Shown: piece by piece, positions 30,009-38,139 of the stretch | Numbering within the stretch: the first letter of the stretch is position 1 | Layout: every line of letters starts with the position of its first letter | Source of the DNA: Chelatococcus reniformis | GTDB taxonomy: Bacteria > Pseudomonadota > Alphaproteobacteria > Rhizobiales > Beijerinckiaceae | NCBI RefSeq assembly: GCF_014640075.1 | Contig: NZ_BMGG01000005.1 | Coordinates: forward strand, 147,551 to 211,550 | Length of the DNA: 64,000 nt | Direction of reading: 5' to 3' | The notes under the pieces: generated by a model | What the model was told of the DNA's origin: nothing | The model's database searches: none | The model's input: only the letters and a program-made list of their open reading frames with translations | Program-made: the position numbers and the translations under genes

Positions 30009-30806
30009 ATGCCGGTCACCGTCGAGAGGGATGGACCCGTTACCACCATCATCCATTCGCGCCCGAAGGCGCGCAATGCGATGAACGACGAGCACGCGAT
30101 CGCGCTGTATGAGGCGTTCCTTGCCTTCGAGCGCGATCCGGAGGCATCGGTGGCGGTGTTCTTCGGTGCCGGCGGCGTGTTCTGCGCCGGCTGGGATCTC
30201 AAGCAGGCGGCCAGCCGCGTCGGCGTCGAGAATCCGTTGGCATCCATGGATTTCAAGCCCGGCGAGAGCAACTCGCGAGGTCCCATGGGGCCGAGCCGGT
30301 TGGACCTCGGCAAGCCGGTGATCGCCGCCGTTGCGGGGCCGGCGGTGGCCGGCGGCATGGAGCTTGCGCTCTGGTGCGACCTGCGGGTGATGGAGGAGGA
30401 TGCCTATTTCGGGGTCTATTGCCGGCGCTGGGGCGTGCCGCTGATCGACGGCGGCACCGTGCGGTTGCCGCGTATCGTCGGGCAGGGCCGGGCGCTCGAC
30501 CTGATCCTGACCGGCCGCAAGGTGGAGGCTGACGAGGCCCTGGCCATCGGCCTTGCCAACCGCGTGGTGCCGCGCGGGCAGGCTCGGCCGGCGGCCGAGG
30601 AATTGGCCCACCAGATCGCCCGCTTCCCGCAGGCGTGCATGCGGGCCGACCGCGCGTCGGCCTATGCGCAATGGGACCATACGGTGGAGGACGCGCTACG
30701 GATCGAGTGGCAGACTTCCGCGTCGATGGTAGAGCGGGAAGGGGCCGCGGGCGCGGCCCGGTTCGCCGCAGGCAAAGGCCGGGGCGGCGACTTTTCCAGC
30801 ATTTGA
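30009..30806 (+). CDS. Crotonase-superfamily protein (enoyl-CoA hydratase-like)
   Basis: A 265-residue protein of the crotonase fold. The oxyanion-hole regions are present (VFCAGWDLKQ near 60 and VAGPAVAGGMELAL near 113). Of the two catalytic glutamates of true enoyl-CoA hydratases, the first is kept (Glu118) but the second is Cys138 in FGVYCRRWGVPLIDGGT, where hydratases have FGQPE. It may therefore catalyse another crotonase reaction or none; I know a bacterial subgroup with this FGVxCRRWGVPL pattern. AGGGAGGGA precedes the ATG. It lies 41 bases after pepA and 10 before holC, genes that often adjoin directly in relatives. Confidence 0.85.
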   Translation: MPVTVERDGPVTTIIHSRPKARNAMNDEHAIALYEAFLAFERDPEASVAVFFGAGGVFCAGWDLKQAASRVGVENPLASMDFKPGESNSRGPMGPSRLDLGKPVIAAVAGPAVAGGMELALWCDLRVMEEDAYFGVYCRRWGVPLIDGGTVRLPRIVGQGRALDLILTGRKVEADEALAIGLANRVVPRGQARPAAEELAHQIARFPQACMRADRASAYAQWDHTVEDALRIEWQTSASMVEREGAAGAARFAAGKGRGGDFSSI

Positions 30807-30816
30807 CCAGCCGGCG

Positions 30817-31269
30817 ATGACCGAGGTGCTATTCTATCACCTGTTGCGGCAGCCGCTGGAAGCGGTGCTGCCGACGCTGCTGCAGAAGAGCATCGCGCGC
30901 GGCTGGCGGGTCGTGGTGGAAGTCGGAGACGAGGAGCGGCTGGCGTCCCTGGACGACCATCTGTGGACCTATTCCGACGACAGCTTCCTGCCGCACGGCA
31001 CGGCACGGGAGCCCGATGCGGCCGATCAACCGATCGTGTTGGCGACGGGCCCGGACAATCCCAACGGCGCCCGCGTGCGCTTTGTTGTCGCCGGGGCGAG
31101 CGCCCCGGACGCGCTCGACGGCTACGAGCGCGTGGTGCTGATCTTCGACGGCCGGGACGAGGATGCGCTCGCCGCGGCCCGCGCCGACTGGCGCCGGGTC
31201 AAGTCGGCCGGCGCCGAGGCGACGTATTGGCAGCAGGACGAGGACGGTCGCTGGGGCCGCAAGGCGTAG
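30817..31269 (+). CDS. holC: DNA polymerase III chi subunit
   Basis: A 150-residue clamp-loader accessory protein that links the replisome to single-strand-binding protein. It shows the family start (TEVLFYHLLRQPLEAVLPTLLQKSIARGWRVVVEV), the central LDDHLWTYSDDSFLPHGTA and VVLIFDGRDEDALAAARADWR. Its location next to pepA is common in alphaproteobacteria. Confidence 0.93.
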   Translation: MTEVLFYHLLRQPLEAVLPTLLQKSIARGWRVVVEVGDEERLASLDDHLWTYSDDSFLPHGTAREPDAADQPIVLATGPDNPNGARVRFVVAGASAPDALDGYERVVLIFDGRDEDALAAARADWRRVKSAGAEATYWQQDEDGRWGRKA

Positions 31270-31338
31270 GGGTGCACCCAACCGGCGCGAGGCGCCGGAT
31301 TCACAATACGGACGTCTTTACCCGGCAGAGGAGCGCCC

Positions 31339-32901
31339 ATGAGCTACTCGTCGTCCGCCTGCTTCATGGTCGCCTGGCTGGCCATCGCCCCGATCGCCGC
31401 TGCCCAGGACCGCAGCGGCCAGCCGCCGAGGCGCCCCGCGGAGCAGACGTCCGAGCGCGCCGCCGCGGCATCGGAGCGGCTGCCCGCCGACTCGATCACC
31501 CACCACGAGCTGAAACTGCCGGGTCGCACCTTGCGCTACACGGCGACGGCCGGCAGCCTTCCGCTCGTCGATCCCAAGGGCAAGCTGCTCGCCGAGATCG
31601 CCTACGTGGCCTATGTCCTCGACGGTGAGCCGGGCGAGCGCCGGCCGATCACCTTCGCCCTCAACGGCGGCCCGGGCGCCTCGTCGGCCTATCTGCACCT
31701 CGGCTCGCTCGGCCCGAGGCGCCTGCCGTTCGGCAGCCAGGGCGACACGCCTTCCGACACGCCGGCGCTGGTGGACAACGCCGACACCTGGCTCGACTTC
31801 ACCGACCTCGTCTTCATCGACCCGGTGGGGACGGGCTTCAGCCGCTTCGCGGAGCCCAGCGAGGACTTGCGCAAGCAGTTCTGGTCGGTGGACGGCGACG
31901 CGCGCGCGTTGTCCCGCACCATCGCCAAATACCTCGCTCGCAGCGGCCGCCTCACGTCACCCAAATATCTCGTCGGCGAAAGCTATGGCGGCTTCAGGCT
32001 GCCCAAGATCGCGAGCCTGTTGCAGACCAGCGAGGGCGTCGGCGTATCCGGTCTCGTCATGCTGTCGCCGGTGCTCGACTTCTCGCTCCTGACGGATGGC
32101 CCGACCAAGCTGCTGACGACGGCGGCGCTGCTGCCGTCCATGGCGGCGGCGAAGCTGGAGCGCGAGGGTAAGCTCAGCGCCGACGCGATGGCGGCCGTCG
32201 AGCGCTATGCCAGCGGTGATTATCTGACGGATCTGGTACGCGGTCCTCGCGACAAGGAAGCCGTCGCTCGCATCGTCGATCGCGTGAGCGAACTGACGGG
32301 CCTCGACCGCAGCCTGGTCGAGCGTCTGGGCGGGCGCATCGACGCGCGGACCTTCGCGCGCGAATTCTATCGCGGCAGCGGCCGCGTCGGCAGCAGCTAC
32401 GACGTGCTCGTGTCCAGCCCGGATCCCTATCCGAACGACGCGCGCACGCGCTACGAGGACCCCATCCTGGAAGCCGCGACCGCTCCCCTCACCAGCGCGG
32501 CCGTGGACTATCTGTCGCGCACGCTGAACTGGGCTCCCGACGCCCGCTACAACCTGCTCAGCGAGGAGGTGAACCGGGGCTGGAATTGGGGCGGCGGCTT
32601 GAGCCCACCCGAGGTGCTGAGCGATCTGCGATCGGCGCTGGCGCTCGATGAGAAACTCAAGGTCCTCACCGTGCACGGCTTCACCGATCTGGTGACTCCC
32701 TATTTCGAGTCCAAGCTGGCGCTGGCGCAGCTGCCGCAGATCGGTGCGACCGATCGCGTTCGATTCGAGGTGTTCCCCGGTGGCCATATGTTCTATTCGA
32801 GGGACGGATCGCGCTCGCGCTTCCGCGAGGCGGTGAGGCGGCTCTATCAGCCGTCGACCGGCGAGGGCGGCCAACGCCCCAATGGAACATTGCGTGACTG
32901 A
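31339..32901 (+). CDS. Secreted S10-family serine carboxypeptidase-like protein
   Basis: A 520-residue protein with an N-terminal hydrophobic segment (CFMVAWLAIAPIAAAQ) that looks like a Sec signal with cleavage about residue 22-23. The peptidase S10 triad can be placed: Ser215 in VGESYGGFRLP, Asp450 in GFTDLVTP and His483 in GGHMFYSR, and the oxyanion loop ALNGGPGASSAYLHL is intact. S10 enzymes release C-terminal residues from peptides at acidic pH; periplasmic location is inferred. It starts 69 bases after holC, and its 3' end overlaps the following lipoprotein gene by 20 bases. Confidence 0.9.
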   Translation: MSYSSSACFMVAWLAIAPIAAAQDRSGQPPRRPAEQTSERAAAASERLPADSITHHELKLPGRTLRYTATAGSLPLVDPKGKLLAEIAYVAYVLDGEPGERRPITFALNGGPGASSAYLHLGSLGPRRLPFGSQGDTPSDTPALVDNADTWLDFTDLVFIDPVGTGFSRFAEPSEDLRKQFWSVDGDARALSRTIAKYLARSGRLTSPKYLVGESYGGFRLPKIASLLQTSEGVGVSGLVMLSPVLDFSLLTDGPTKLLTTAALLPSMAAAKLEREGKLSADAMAAVERYASGDYLTDLVRGPRDKEAVARIVDRVSELTGLDRSLVERLGGRIDARTFAREFYRGSGRVGSSYDVLVSSPDPYPNDARTRYEDPILEAATAPLTSAAVDYLSRTLNWAPDARYNLLSEEVNRGWNWGGGLSPPEVLSDLRSALALDEKLKVLTVHGFTDLVTPYFESKLALAQLPQIGATDRVRFEVFPGGHMFYSRDGSRSRFREAVRRLYQPSTGEGGQRPNGTLRD

Positions 32902-33334
32902 TGTGATCGAGTCCGGGTCCCCCCGCCCGGGTTGCGGCGGCCTGTGCCGTTCCCTGCGCTCCCTCCCGCGGCTGGCGCCCCTGGCGCTGCTCCTCGTCGG
33001 CCTGGGCGGCTGCTCCTTCGACATGGACGGTTTTGCCTTCGGCAACGACAAGTCGGTCACGGCCCACGTCGGCACCAGCGAGCCGCTGCTCGGGCCCGAC
33101 GGGCGCTGCACGGCTGACGTCAACGTCAGCCCATCGGCCCTGGGACAGTCGCGTCCGGGCGTCGAGATCGGCATGACCGAGTGTGAATTGGTGCGTCTCA
33201 AGGGACAGCCGAACGACGTGCTGGTCGGCGAAAGCGGCAAGGGCCAGCGCGAGGTGCAGGTGCTCTACCAGGAGCCTACGGGCAAGAAGCTCTTCATGTT
33301 CACCGACAACAAGCTCACCCGCGTGGTCGAGTGA
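32882..33334 (+). CDS. Putative lipoprotein with BamE/SmpA-like domain
   Basis: A 150-residue frame with a late hydrophobic stretch and lipobox (LAPLALLLVGLGGCSF, Cys about 45), so the real start may be an internal GTG at 32894 or 32903. The mature part holds GVEIGMTECELVRLKGQPNDVLVG ... VQVLYQEPTGKKLFMFTDNKLTRVV, a pattern of a helix followed by strands as in small outer-membrane assembly lipoproteins (BamE/SmpA). That resemblance is from pattern only. It overlaps the S10 peptidase end by 20 bases, suggesting coupled expression. Confidence 0.75.
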   Translation: MEHCVTDVIESGSPRPGCGGLCRSLRSLPRLAPLALLLVGLGGCSFDMDGFAFGNDKSVTAHVGTSEPLLGPDGRCTADVNVSPSALGQSRPGVEIGMTECELVRLKGQPNDVLVGESGKGQREVQVLYQEPTGKKLFMFTDNKLTRVVE

Positions 33335-33680
33335 GCGCCGGACTCAACAGGGTCGAGCAGGTACCGGGCCGGCGCACATCTTCCCGGAGATGGGCTGGCG
33401 CCGTGCCGAAATGCTCAGAACAATTGATCCCGAAAGAGGTGTTTCCACCGACCGAGACAAGTTAGAGCATTTCGCCATTGACGAGATCACCCAAGGCGCA
33501 GAACTGCTCGTCGTCTCTTGAATCTTTAGTGGAGCGCTTCTTCTGCGCTTGCGTGGTTCCACCCTATCACCATGCGGCCCTAGGGCATTTTCGAGCGAAG
33601 CGGACGCCGGTTCGCGTGAAGAAATGTCACAAAACAAATAGGTAGAGCATTTCCGCGATTCGGAGAAACGCGGAAATGCT
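33335..33680. other. Repeat-filled region between the lipoprotein and ABM genes
   Basis: 346 bases with no gene. From 33461 on it consists of a family 3 and then a family 1 repeat (listed separately). 33335-33460 shows nothing recognisable. Confidence 0.7.
33461..33557. repeat. Dispersed repeat, family 3, copy 1
   Basis: Begins TTAGAGCATTTCGCCATTGACGA and ends with GTGGAGCGCTTCTTCTGCGC ... GTGGTTCCACC. It shares the opening GAGCATT and the CTGGAGCGCTTCTCT-like core with copies at 53225 and 61653. These copies are more diverged from one another than the family 1 copies. Confidence 0.6.
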
Positions 33681-33684
33681 CTAC
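33581..33684 (+). repeat. Dispersed two-hairpin repeat, family 1, copy B
   Basis: Matches copy A in both hairpins. The second hairpin has a perfect 13-bp stem, GAGCATTTCCGCG / CGCGGAAATGCTC. Its right end (GCTCTAC) supplies, on the minus strand, the TAG stop codon of the ABM gene at 33681-33683. Confidence 0.9.
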
Positions 33685-33980
33685 CCGGTCGTCGACAGTT
33701 CGGCGCCCATGACCAGCGTCACCGCCCCGTCCAAAAGCGGTGCCGCCGTCTCGAAGAAGCGGGCGACGACGGCGGATCCGTTGTGACTGTCCATGGCCGC
33801 CTGATCGGCATAGCGCTCATAGGTCGTGAACAGGCAGGGATCGCCGCCATCCTGGCTTACGAAATAGCCGATCGTCCCCGGCTCGTTGGCGCGTGCGTGG
33901 GCGGCGACGGCAAGTAGCCCATCGCGCATGGCGTGCTCCGCGCCTGGCTTGACTCGGATGATCGCGGTCACCGTGTGCAT
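33681..33980 (-). CDS. ABM-domain (antibiotic biosynthesis monooxygenase-like) protein
   Basis: A 99-residue dimeric alpha/beta-barrel type protein. The pattern MHTVTAIIRVKPGAEHAMRDGLLAVA ... ARANEPGTIGYFV ... FTTYERYADQAAMDSHNGSAVVARF is that of the ABM/YgiN family, whose members act on quinones or haem or have unknown substrates. GGGAGC lies 8 bases before the ATG at 33980. The stop codon falls inside the end of repeat copy B. It follows the ABC-F gene on the same strand by 58 bases. Confidence 0.85.
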   Translation of the reverse strand: MHTVTAIIRVKPGAEHAMRDGLLAVAAHARANEPGTIGYFVSQDGGDPCLFTTYERYADQAAMDSHNGSAVVARFFETAAPLLDGAVTLVMGAELSTTG

Positions 33981-34038
33981 AGGGCTTGCTCCCGATTGGT
34001 TGCGGCCAAGGACCTCCCATACCACAGCCGGCGCGCCG

Positions 34039-35907
34039 TCACGCGCTGGCGGCCTCGATCTCGCTGGAGACCGTCAGCCATTCGTCTTCGGCGGTCGCGA
34101 GCGCCTGGGCCGCGTCGGCGCGCATTTTCGAGAGCTCGGCGGCCTTGGCCGGGTTCCTGGCGAACGTGTCGGGAGTGGCCAGCGCCGTGTCGACCTTCTC
34201 GATGGCGGCGCTCAGCTTGCCGATCCGCGTTTCCAGCACGTCGAGGCGCTTGCGGAGGGGCGCCAGCGCCTGGCGTCGCTCGGCCGTCTGGCGACGGCGG
34301 TCGGCCTGTTCGCCGCCACTCGTCGTGTTGCTCCGCTCCGGCGCCGGACCGGTCAGGACCAGCTTGCGATAGTCGTCCAGATCGCCGTCGAACGTGCGCA
34401 CGGTGCCCTCGGCGACCAGCCAAAGCCGCTCGACACAGGCTTCCACCAGAAAACGGTCGTGGCTGACGAGGATGACGGCGCCGGGATAGTCGTTGATCGC
34501 CTCCATCAGCGCCTGGCGGCTGTCGATGTCGAGATGGTTGGTCGGCTCGTCAAGGATGAGCAGGTGCGGACCCTCGAAGGCCGCGAGCCCCATGGTGAGG
34601 CGGGCCCGCTCACCCCCCGAGAGGGCGCTCACCGGCGTATCGCCCTTCTGTCCGGGAAGCCCCATCTGCGCCGCCCGAGCCCGGATCTTGGCTTCAGGGG
34701 CGCCGGGCATGAGCTCCGCCACGTGCTGGAAGGGCGTCGCGCCCGGCGTGAGCTCATCGAGCTGATGCTGGGCGAAGTAGGCGACGGAAAGCTTGCTCGA
34801 CCGGGTCAAAGTGCCGGCGAGCGGAGCGAGCCGACCGGCCAGCAGCTTGGCGAAGGTCGATTTGCCGTTGCCGTTTTGCCCCAGCAGGGCGACGCGGTCG
34901 TCGGGCGACAGACTGAGGTTCAGGCCGCGCAGCACCGTGCGATCGCCGTAGCCGGCAGCGACCCCCTCCATGGCGATCAGCGGCGGCGCCAGGGCGCGCG
35001 GCGGCGCCGGCAGGTTGAACGGCAGCACCTCCTCGTCGGTCATGGCCGCGATCGGCTCCATCTTCTCCAGCCGTTTCAGCCGCGACTGGGCCTGCCGCGC
35101 CTTGGAGGCTTTGGCCCGGAAGCGGTCGACGAAGGCCATGAGGTGCTTGCGCTCGGCCTCCTGCTTGCCGCGGGCGGCGGCCTGCAGCGCCATTTTCTCG
35201 CGCCGCTGGCGGTCGAACGCGGTGTAGCCGCCGCGGTAGAGCGTGAGCTTGCCGCGATCGAGATGCAGGATGTGATCGACGGCCTCGTCGAGGAGCTCGC
35301 GGTCGTGACTGATGACGATCGCCGTATGCCGGTAACGGCCGAGAAAGTCGTAGAGCCAGAGAGTGCCCTCGATATCCAGGTAGTTGGTCGGTTCGTCGAG
35401 CAGCAGCAGGTCCGGCTCGGAAAACAGCACGGCGGCGAGGGCGACCCGCATGCGCCAGCCGCCCGAGAACGACGCGCACGGCCTCGTCTGAGCCGCCGCG
35501 TCGAAGCCGAGCCCGTGCAGGATGGAGGCGGCGCGCGCCGGCGCGGAATGGGCGTCGATGTCGATCAGGCGCGTCTCGATGTCGGCCCGGCGCATGGGGT
35601 CACCGGTGGTCTCCGCCTCGGCCATCAGGGCGGCGCGCTCGGTGTCGGCAGCAAGCACGACCTCTAGCAAGGTCTCCGGGCCACCTGGCGCTTCCTGGGC
35701 GACGGCACCGATGCGCCGGTGGCGGGGCAGCGACACGCTGCCGCTCTCCGACGCGATGTCGCCGAGCAGCAGGCGAAACAGGGTCGACTTGCCCGCGCCG
35801 TTACGGCCGACGAGGCCGACGCGCGCGCCATCCGGAACGGCGGCGCTCGCCTTGTCGAACAGGACCCGTGGCCCAAGCCGGTAGGTGAGGTCGTTGATAT
35901 GAAGCAT
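34039..35907 (-). CDS. ABC-F family ATP-binding protein
   Basis: A 622-residue soluble protein with two ABC ATPase domains and no membrane segment. Domain 1 (about 1-250): GLVGRNGAGKSTLFRLL, signature FSGGWRMRVALA, LLLLDEPTNYLD. An arginine/lysine-rich linker (about 250-310, RAKASKARQAQSRLKRLEKM) is the P-site tRNA-interaction motif of the family. Domain 2 (about 325-540): LLGQNGNGKSTF, LSGGERARLTMGL, LLILDEPTNHLD. A charged coiled-coil tail (about 550-622) follows. These are translation factors acting on the ribosome, and this one looks most like the YheS/Uup-like group. Which stress it answers is unknown. Confidence 0.93.
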   Translation of the reverse strand: MLHINDLTYRLGPRVLFDKASAAVPDGARVGLVGRNGAGKSTLFRLLLGDIASESGSVSLPRHRRIGAVAQEAPGGPETLLEVVLAADTERAALMAEAETTGDPMRRADIETRLIDIDAHSAPARAASILHGLGFDAAAQTRPCASFSGGWRMRVALAAVLFSEPDLLLLDEPTNYLDIEGTLWLYDFLGRYRHTAIVISHDRELLDEAVDHILHLDRGKLTLYRGGYTAFDRQRREKMALQAAARGKQEAERKHLMAFVDRFRAKASKARQAQSRLKRLEKMEPIAAMTDEEVLPFNLPAPPRALAPPLIAMEGVAAGYGDRTVLRGLNLSLSPDDRVALLGQNGNGKSTFAKLLAGRLAPLAGTLTRSSKLSVAYFAQHQLDELTPGATPFQHVAELMPGAPEAKIRARAAQMGLPGQKGDTPVSALSGGERARLTMGLAAFEGPHLLILDEPTNHLDIDSRQALMEAINDYPGAVILVSHDRFLVEACVERLWLVAEGTVRTFDGDLDDYRKLVLTGPAPERSNTTSGGEQADRRRQTAERRQALAPLRKRLDVLETRIGKLSAAIEKVDTALATPDTFARNPAKAAELSKMRADAAQALATAEDEWLTVSSEIEAASA

Positions 35908-36099
35908 CGACGGCTTTTGCCGCTACGGTCCCCGCGGTGCAAGCACGCAGCCCGGTCAGGCGCCCGGGAGGGGCGGCAACAGGGGTGCTTCGCGATCTTT
36001 GTGCACGGCCGCCGCAATGTCGCCGGCTTCGCGCCGCGGCGCCGCCTCGTCCGAGCGGCGTCATGCCTGTGGATAACCCCTTGATTCGCTGTGGAGTAC

Positions 36100-36237
36100 A
36101 TGCGCCGCCACCTCTCCCGTCCCGCTCTCTTGCTGGTCATCGTTGCCTTGGCCTGCGGCACGCTCGCAGTGCTCGATGCCTCAGCCCGCCAGCGCAGCGA
36201 GGCCCGGGCTCTGTTCGTCCCGCTGCTACGCCGCTAG
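36100..36237 (+). CDS. Possible small membrane or secreted protein
   Basis: A 45-codon frame starting ATG with TGGAG 5 bases upstream. Residues about 9-25 (ALLLVIVALACGTLAVLDA) are strongly hydrophobic, flanked by arginines, so a signal anchor is plausible. The remaining 20 residues are basic (RQRSEARALFVPLLRR). The TAG stop is the first triplet of repeat copy C. No family is recognised. It may not be a real gene. Confidence 0.4.
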   Translation: MRRHLSRPALLLVIVALACGTLAVLDASARQRSEARALFVPLLRR

Positions 36238-36337
36238 AGCTTTCGAGCGAAGTGGACGCCGGTTCGCGTGAAGAAAACGCGACAAAACAAACAGATAGAG
36301 CATTTCGGCGATTCGAGGAAACGCGGAAATGCTCTAG
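36235..36337 (+). repeat. Dispersed two-hairpin repeat, family 1, copy C
   Basis: Same two-hairpin structure as copies A and B. The initial TAG is the stop of the small upstream frame, and the right end is GCTCTAG. Together with copy D, which is in inverted orientation at 37327, it brackets the Crp/Fnr-type gene. Confidence 0.9.
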
Positions 36338-36642
36338 ATCGCTTCATCGAAGGCTGTTTCGTGGTCGCGACGCCTGATTCGGACGGCTCGCCTCTGGGCG
36401 GTTGCTTTTCGAGAGGTCCGGGCGCGTCGTTGCGCTGGCGCGGCCAGTGCGATTCGCGAGGGCTCAAGGCCCGGAACCGCCCGGCCGCTTGACGTTGCCC
36501 ACCCCCGGCCCGAGCATGCCGGTCGAGGGCGGCGTAGGCTTTGGCGGTCTCAGGGCGGCGCGGCATCGCTGCGTCCGAGCATCGGATGCGTTCAAGATCG
36601 GGTGGCTTGGTTCGGGCCCGATGCTCTTGGGGGGGCAATACC
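36338..36642. other. Leader region of the Crp/Fnr-type gene
   Basis: About 305 bases after repeat C. Overlapping open frames on both strands are not convincing. The promoter of the regulator should lie here; I cannot assign boxes with confidence. Confidence 0.45.
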
Positions 36643-37329
36643 GTGGTTTCGCTGGTGCGCGTGCCGTTTTTCAAGGACGCAGGTATCGACCTGACGCCGT
36701 TCGAGCAACGTTGCCATTGGCGCAAGTTCGATGTTGACGAGATCCTCGTCGACTTCGAGGACACGTCGACGGACGTCTTCTTCATCGTCGGCGGCGATGT
36801 CCGCATTCTGATTCGCACGCAGGCGGGCAAAGAGATCATCCTGGGCGAGATGCGGGGCGGGCAGTTCTTTGGCGAACTGGCTGCCATCGACGGCGTCGGC
36901 CGCTCCGCCAATGTGACCGCGCTGACGCGGGGCGAGGCATGCATCGTGCCCGCCCACGTCTTCCGCGAGATGATCTATGCGGCGCCGCCGCTCGCCGAGC
37001 GGATCATGCGGCTGCTGGCCGGGCGGGTCCGCGAGCTCAATGCGCGGCTGATGGAGCATTCGGTGCTCGACCTGCGGCATCGGCTCTACTCCGAGCTGCT
37101 GCGGCTCTCGCTGCCGCGCGCCGGCCACGGCAACGAGCGTGTGGTGACGCCGCCTCCCTACCATCACGTGCTGGCCGCGCGTATCGGCTGCCGCCGCGAG
37201 CAGGTAACGCGCGAATTCACCACCATGTCGCAAGAGGGGCTCGTGGAGCGGACCCGCGGCGCCCTGGTGCTGAAGAGCCCGCACATTCTCGAAGCCCGCG
37301 TGGCCGAAGCCCTGCGCGAAGACGCCTAG
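36643..37329 (+). CDS. Crp/Fnr-family transcriptional regulator
   Basis: A 228-residue regulator if translation begins at GTG 36643, which has a G-rich stretch about 9 bases upstream; the frame is open further upstream without a clear site. The cyclic-nucleotide-binding beta roll is at about 10-125, with a phosphate-cassette-like FFGELAAIDGVGRSANVTAL that keeps the GEL and RS residues, so a cyclic nucleotide ligand is possible. No Cys cluster for an Fe-S centre is seen. The C-terminal winged helix-turn-helix (about 145-220) includes HHVLAARIGCRREQVTREFTTMSQEGLV. The TAG stop is the first triplet of repeat copy D. Confidence 0.9.
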   Translation: MVSLVRVPFFKDAGIDLTPFEQRCHWRKFDVDEILVDFEDTSTDVFFIVGGDVRILIRTQAGKEIILGEMRGGQFFGELAAIDGVGRSANVTALTRGEACIVPAHVFREMIYAAPPLAERIMRLLAGRVRELNARLMEHSVLDLRHRLYSELLRLSLPRAGHGNERVVTPPPYHHVLAARIGCRREQVTREFTTMSQEGLVERTRGALVLKSPHILEARVAEALREDA

Positions 37330-37430
37330 AGTCTTTCCGCGTTTCTTCGAATCGCCGAAACGCTCTATCTGCTTGTTTTGGCGCGTTTTCTTCACGCGAA
37401 CCGGCGTCCACTTCGCTCGAAAACGCTCTG
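37327..37430 (-). repeat. Dispersed two-hairpin repeat, family 1, copy D
   Basis: Inverted relative to copies A-C. It begins TAGAGTCTTTCCGCG, whose TAG is the stop codon of the Crp/Fnr-type gene, and ends CGAAAACGCTCT. Confidence 0.9.
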
Positions 37431-37588
37431 GGGCGTTTCAGCGCCGAGGGCGCACCGGACCGGCCAGTTTGGCGCAGCTGCGACGAGTGCCTGGCCATGA
37501 GGCAGGGGCCGCTTGTCGCCCCCGTGGGGCGCCGCTATAAGGCCGCCACTTTCCCTGACCCGTGACCCGTTTTCCGCGAGTGAACCGC

Positions 37589-38011
37589 ATGGCCCTCGAG
37601 CGCACATTCTCCATTCTCAAGCCCGACGCAACGGAACGTAACCTGACCGGTGCGATCAACGATGTGATTGAAAAAGCCGGTCTGCGGATCGTCGCGCAAA
37701 AGCGCGTCCGCATGACCCGGGAGCAGGCCGAGACCTTCTACGGCGTGCATCGCGAGCGGCCGTTCTTCGCTGAGCTGGTCGCGTTCATGACCGCCGCGCC
37801 GGTGGTCGTCCAGGTGCTGGAGGGCGAGGGCGCCATCGCGCGCTATCGCGAGGTGATGGGCGCCACGAACCCGGCCAACGCAGCGGAGGGCACCATCCGC
37901 AAGCTGTTCGCCAGGTCGGTTCAGGAGAACTCCGTGCACGGCTCCGATGCGCCGGAGACCGCACAGGTCGAGATCGCCCAGTTCTTCGCCGGGAACGAGA
38001 TCGTCGGCTGA
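37589..38011 (+). CDS. ndk: Nucleoside diphosphate kinase
   Basis: A 140-residue enzyme that equalises nucleoside triphosphate pools by phosphate transfer from ATP. The N terminus [21 protein letters not shown] is standard, and the active-site histidine is in [12 protein letters not shown] near residue 117. ATG 37589 gives exactly the family length. A strong hairpin lies 16 bases after the stop. Confidence 0.97.
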   Translation: MALERTFSILKPDATERNLTGAINDVIEKAGLRIVAQKRVRMTREQAETFYGVHRERPFFAELVAFMTAAPVVVQVLEGEGAIARYREVMGATNPANAAEGTIRKLFARSVQENSVHGSDAPETAQVEIAQFFAGNEIVG

Positions 38012-38026
38012 ATAGGTCGGTTGCTT

Positions 38027-38059
38027 GGGCCGCTGTTGACGCCGCGTCGACAGCGGCCC
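38027..38059. terminator. Strong hairpin downstream of ndk
   Basis: A 14-bp stem (GGGCCGCTGTTGAC / GTCGACAGCGGCCC, one G-U pair) with a 5-base loop, 16 bases after the ndk stop. No T run follows, so it may stabilise the mRNA 3' end rather than terminate. Confidence 0.5.
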
Positions 38060-38139
38060 ATACGGCCGTTCCGTCGTCCCGTTCCACACGCAGGGCCTCG
38101 CGGCGCGGACCGAGCAGCCGAGCCCAAAGGAGATCACAC

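Noticed and set aside
36234-36944. 236-codon minus-strand frame over repeat C and the start of the Crp/Fnr gene
   Set aside because: It runs through the repeat and the antisense of the regulator, with no start site or motif.
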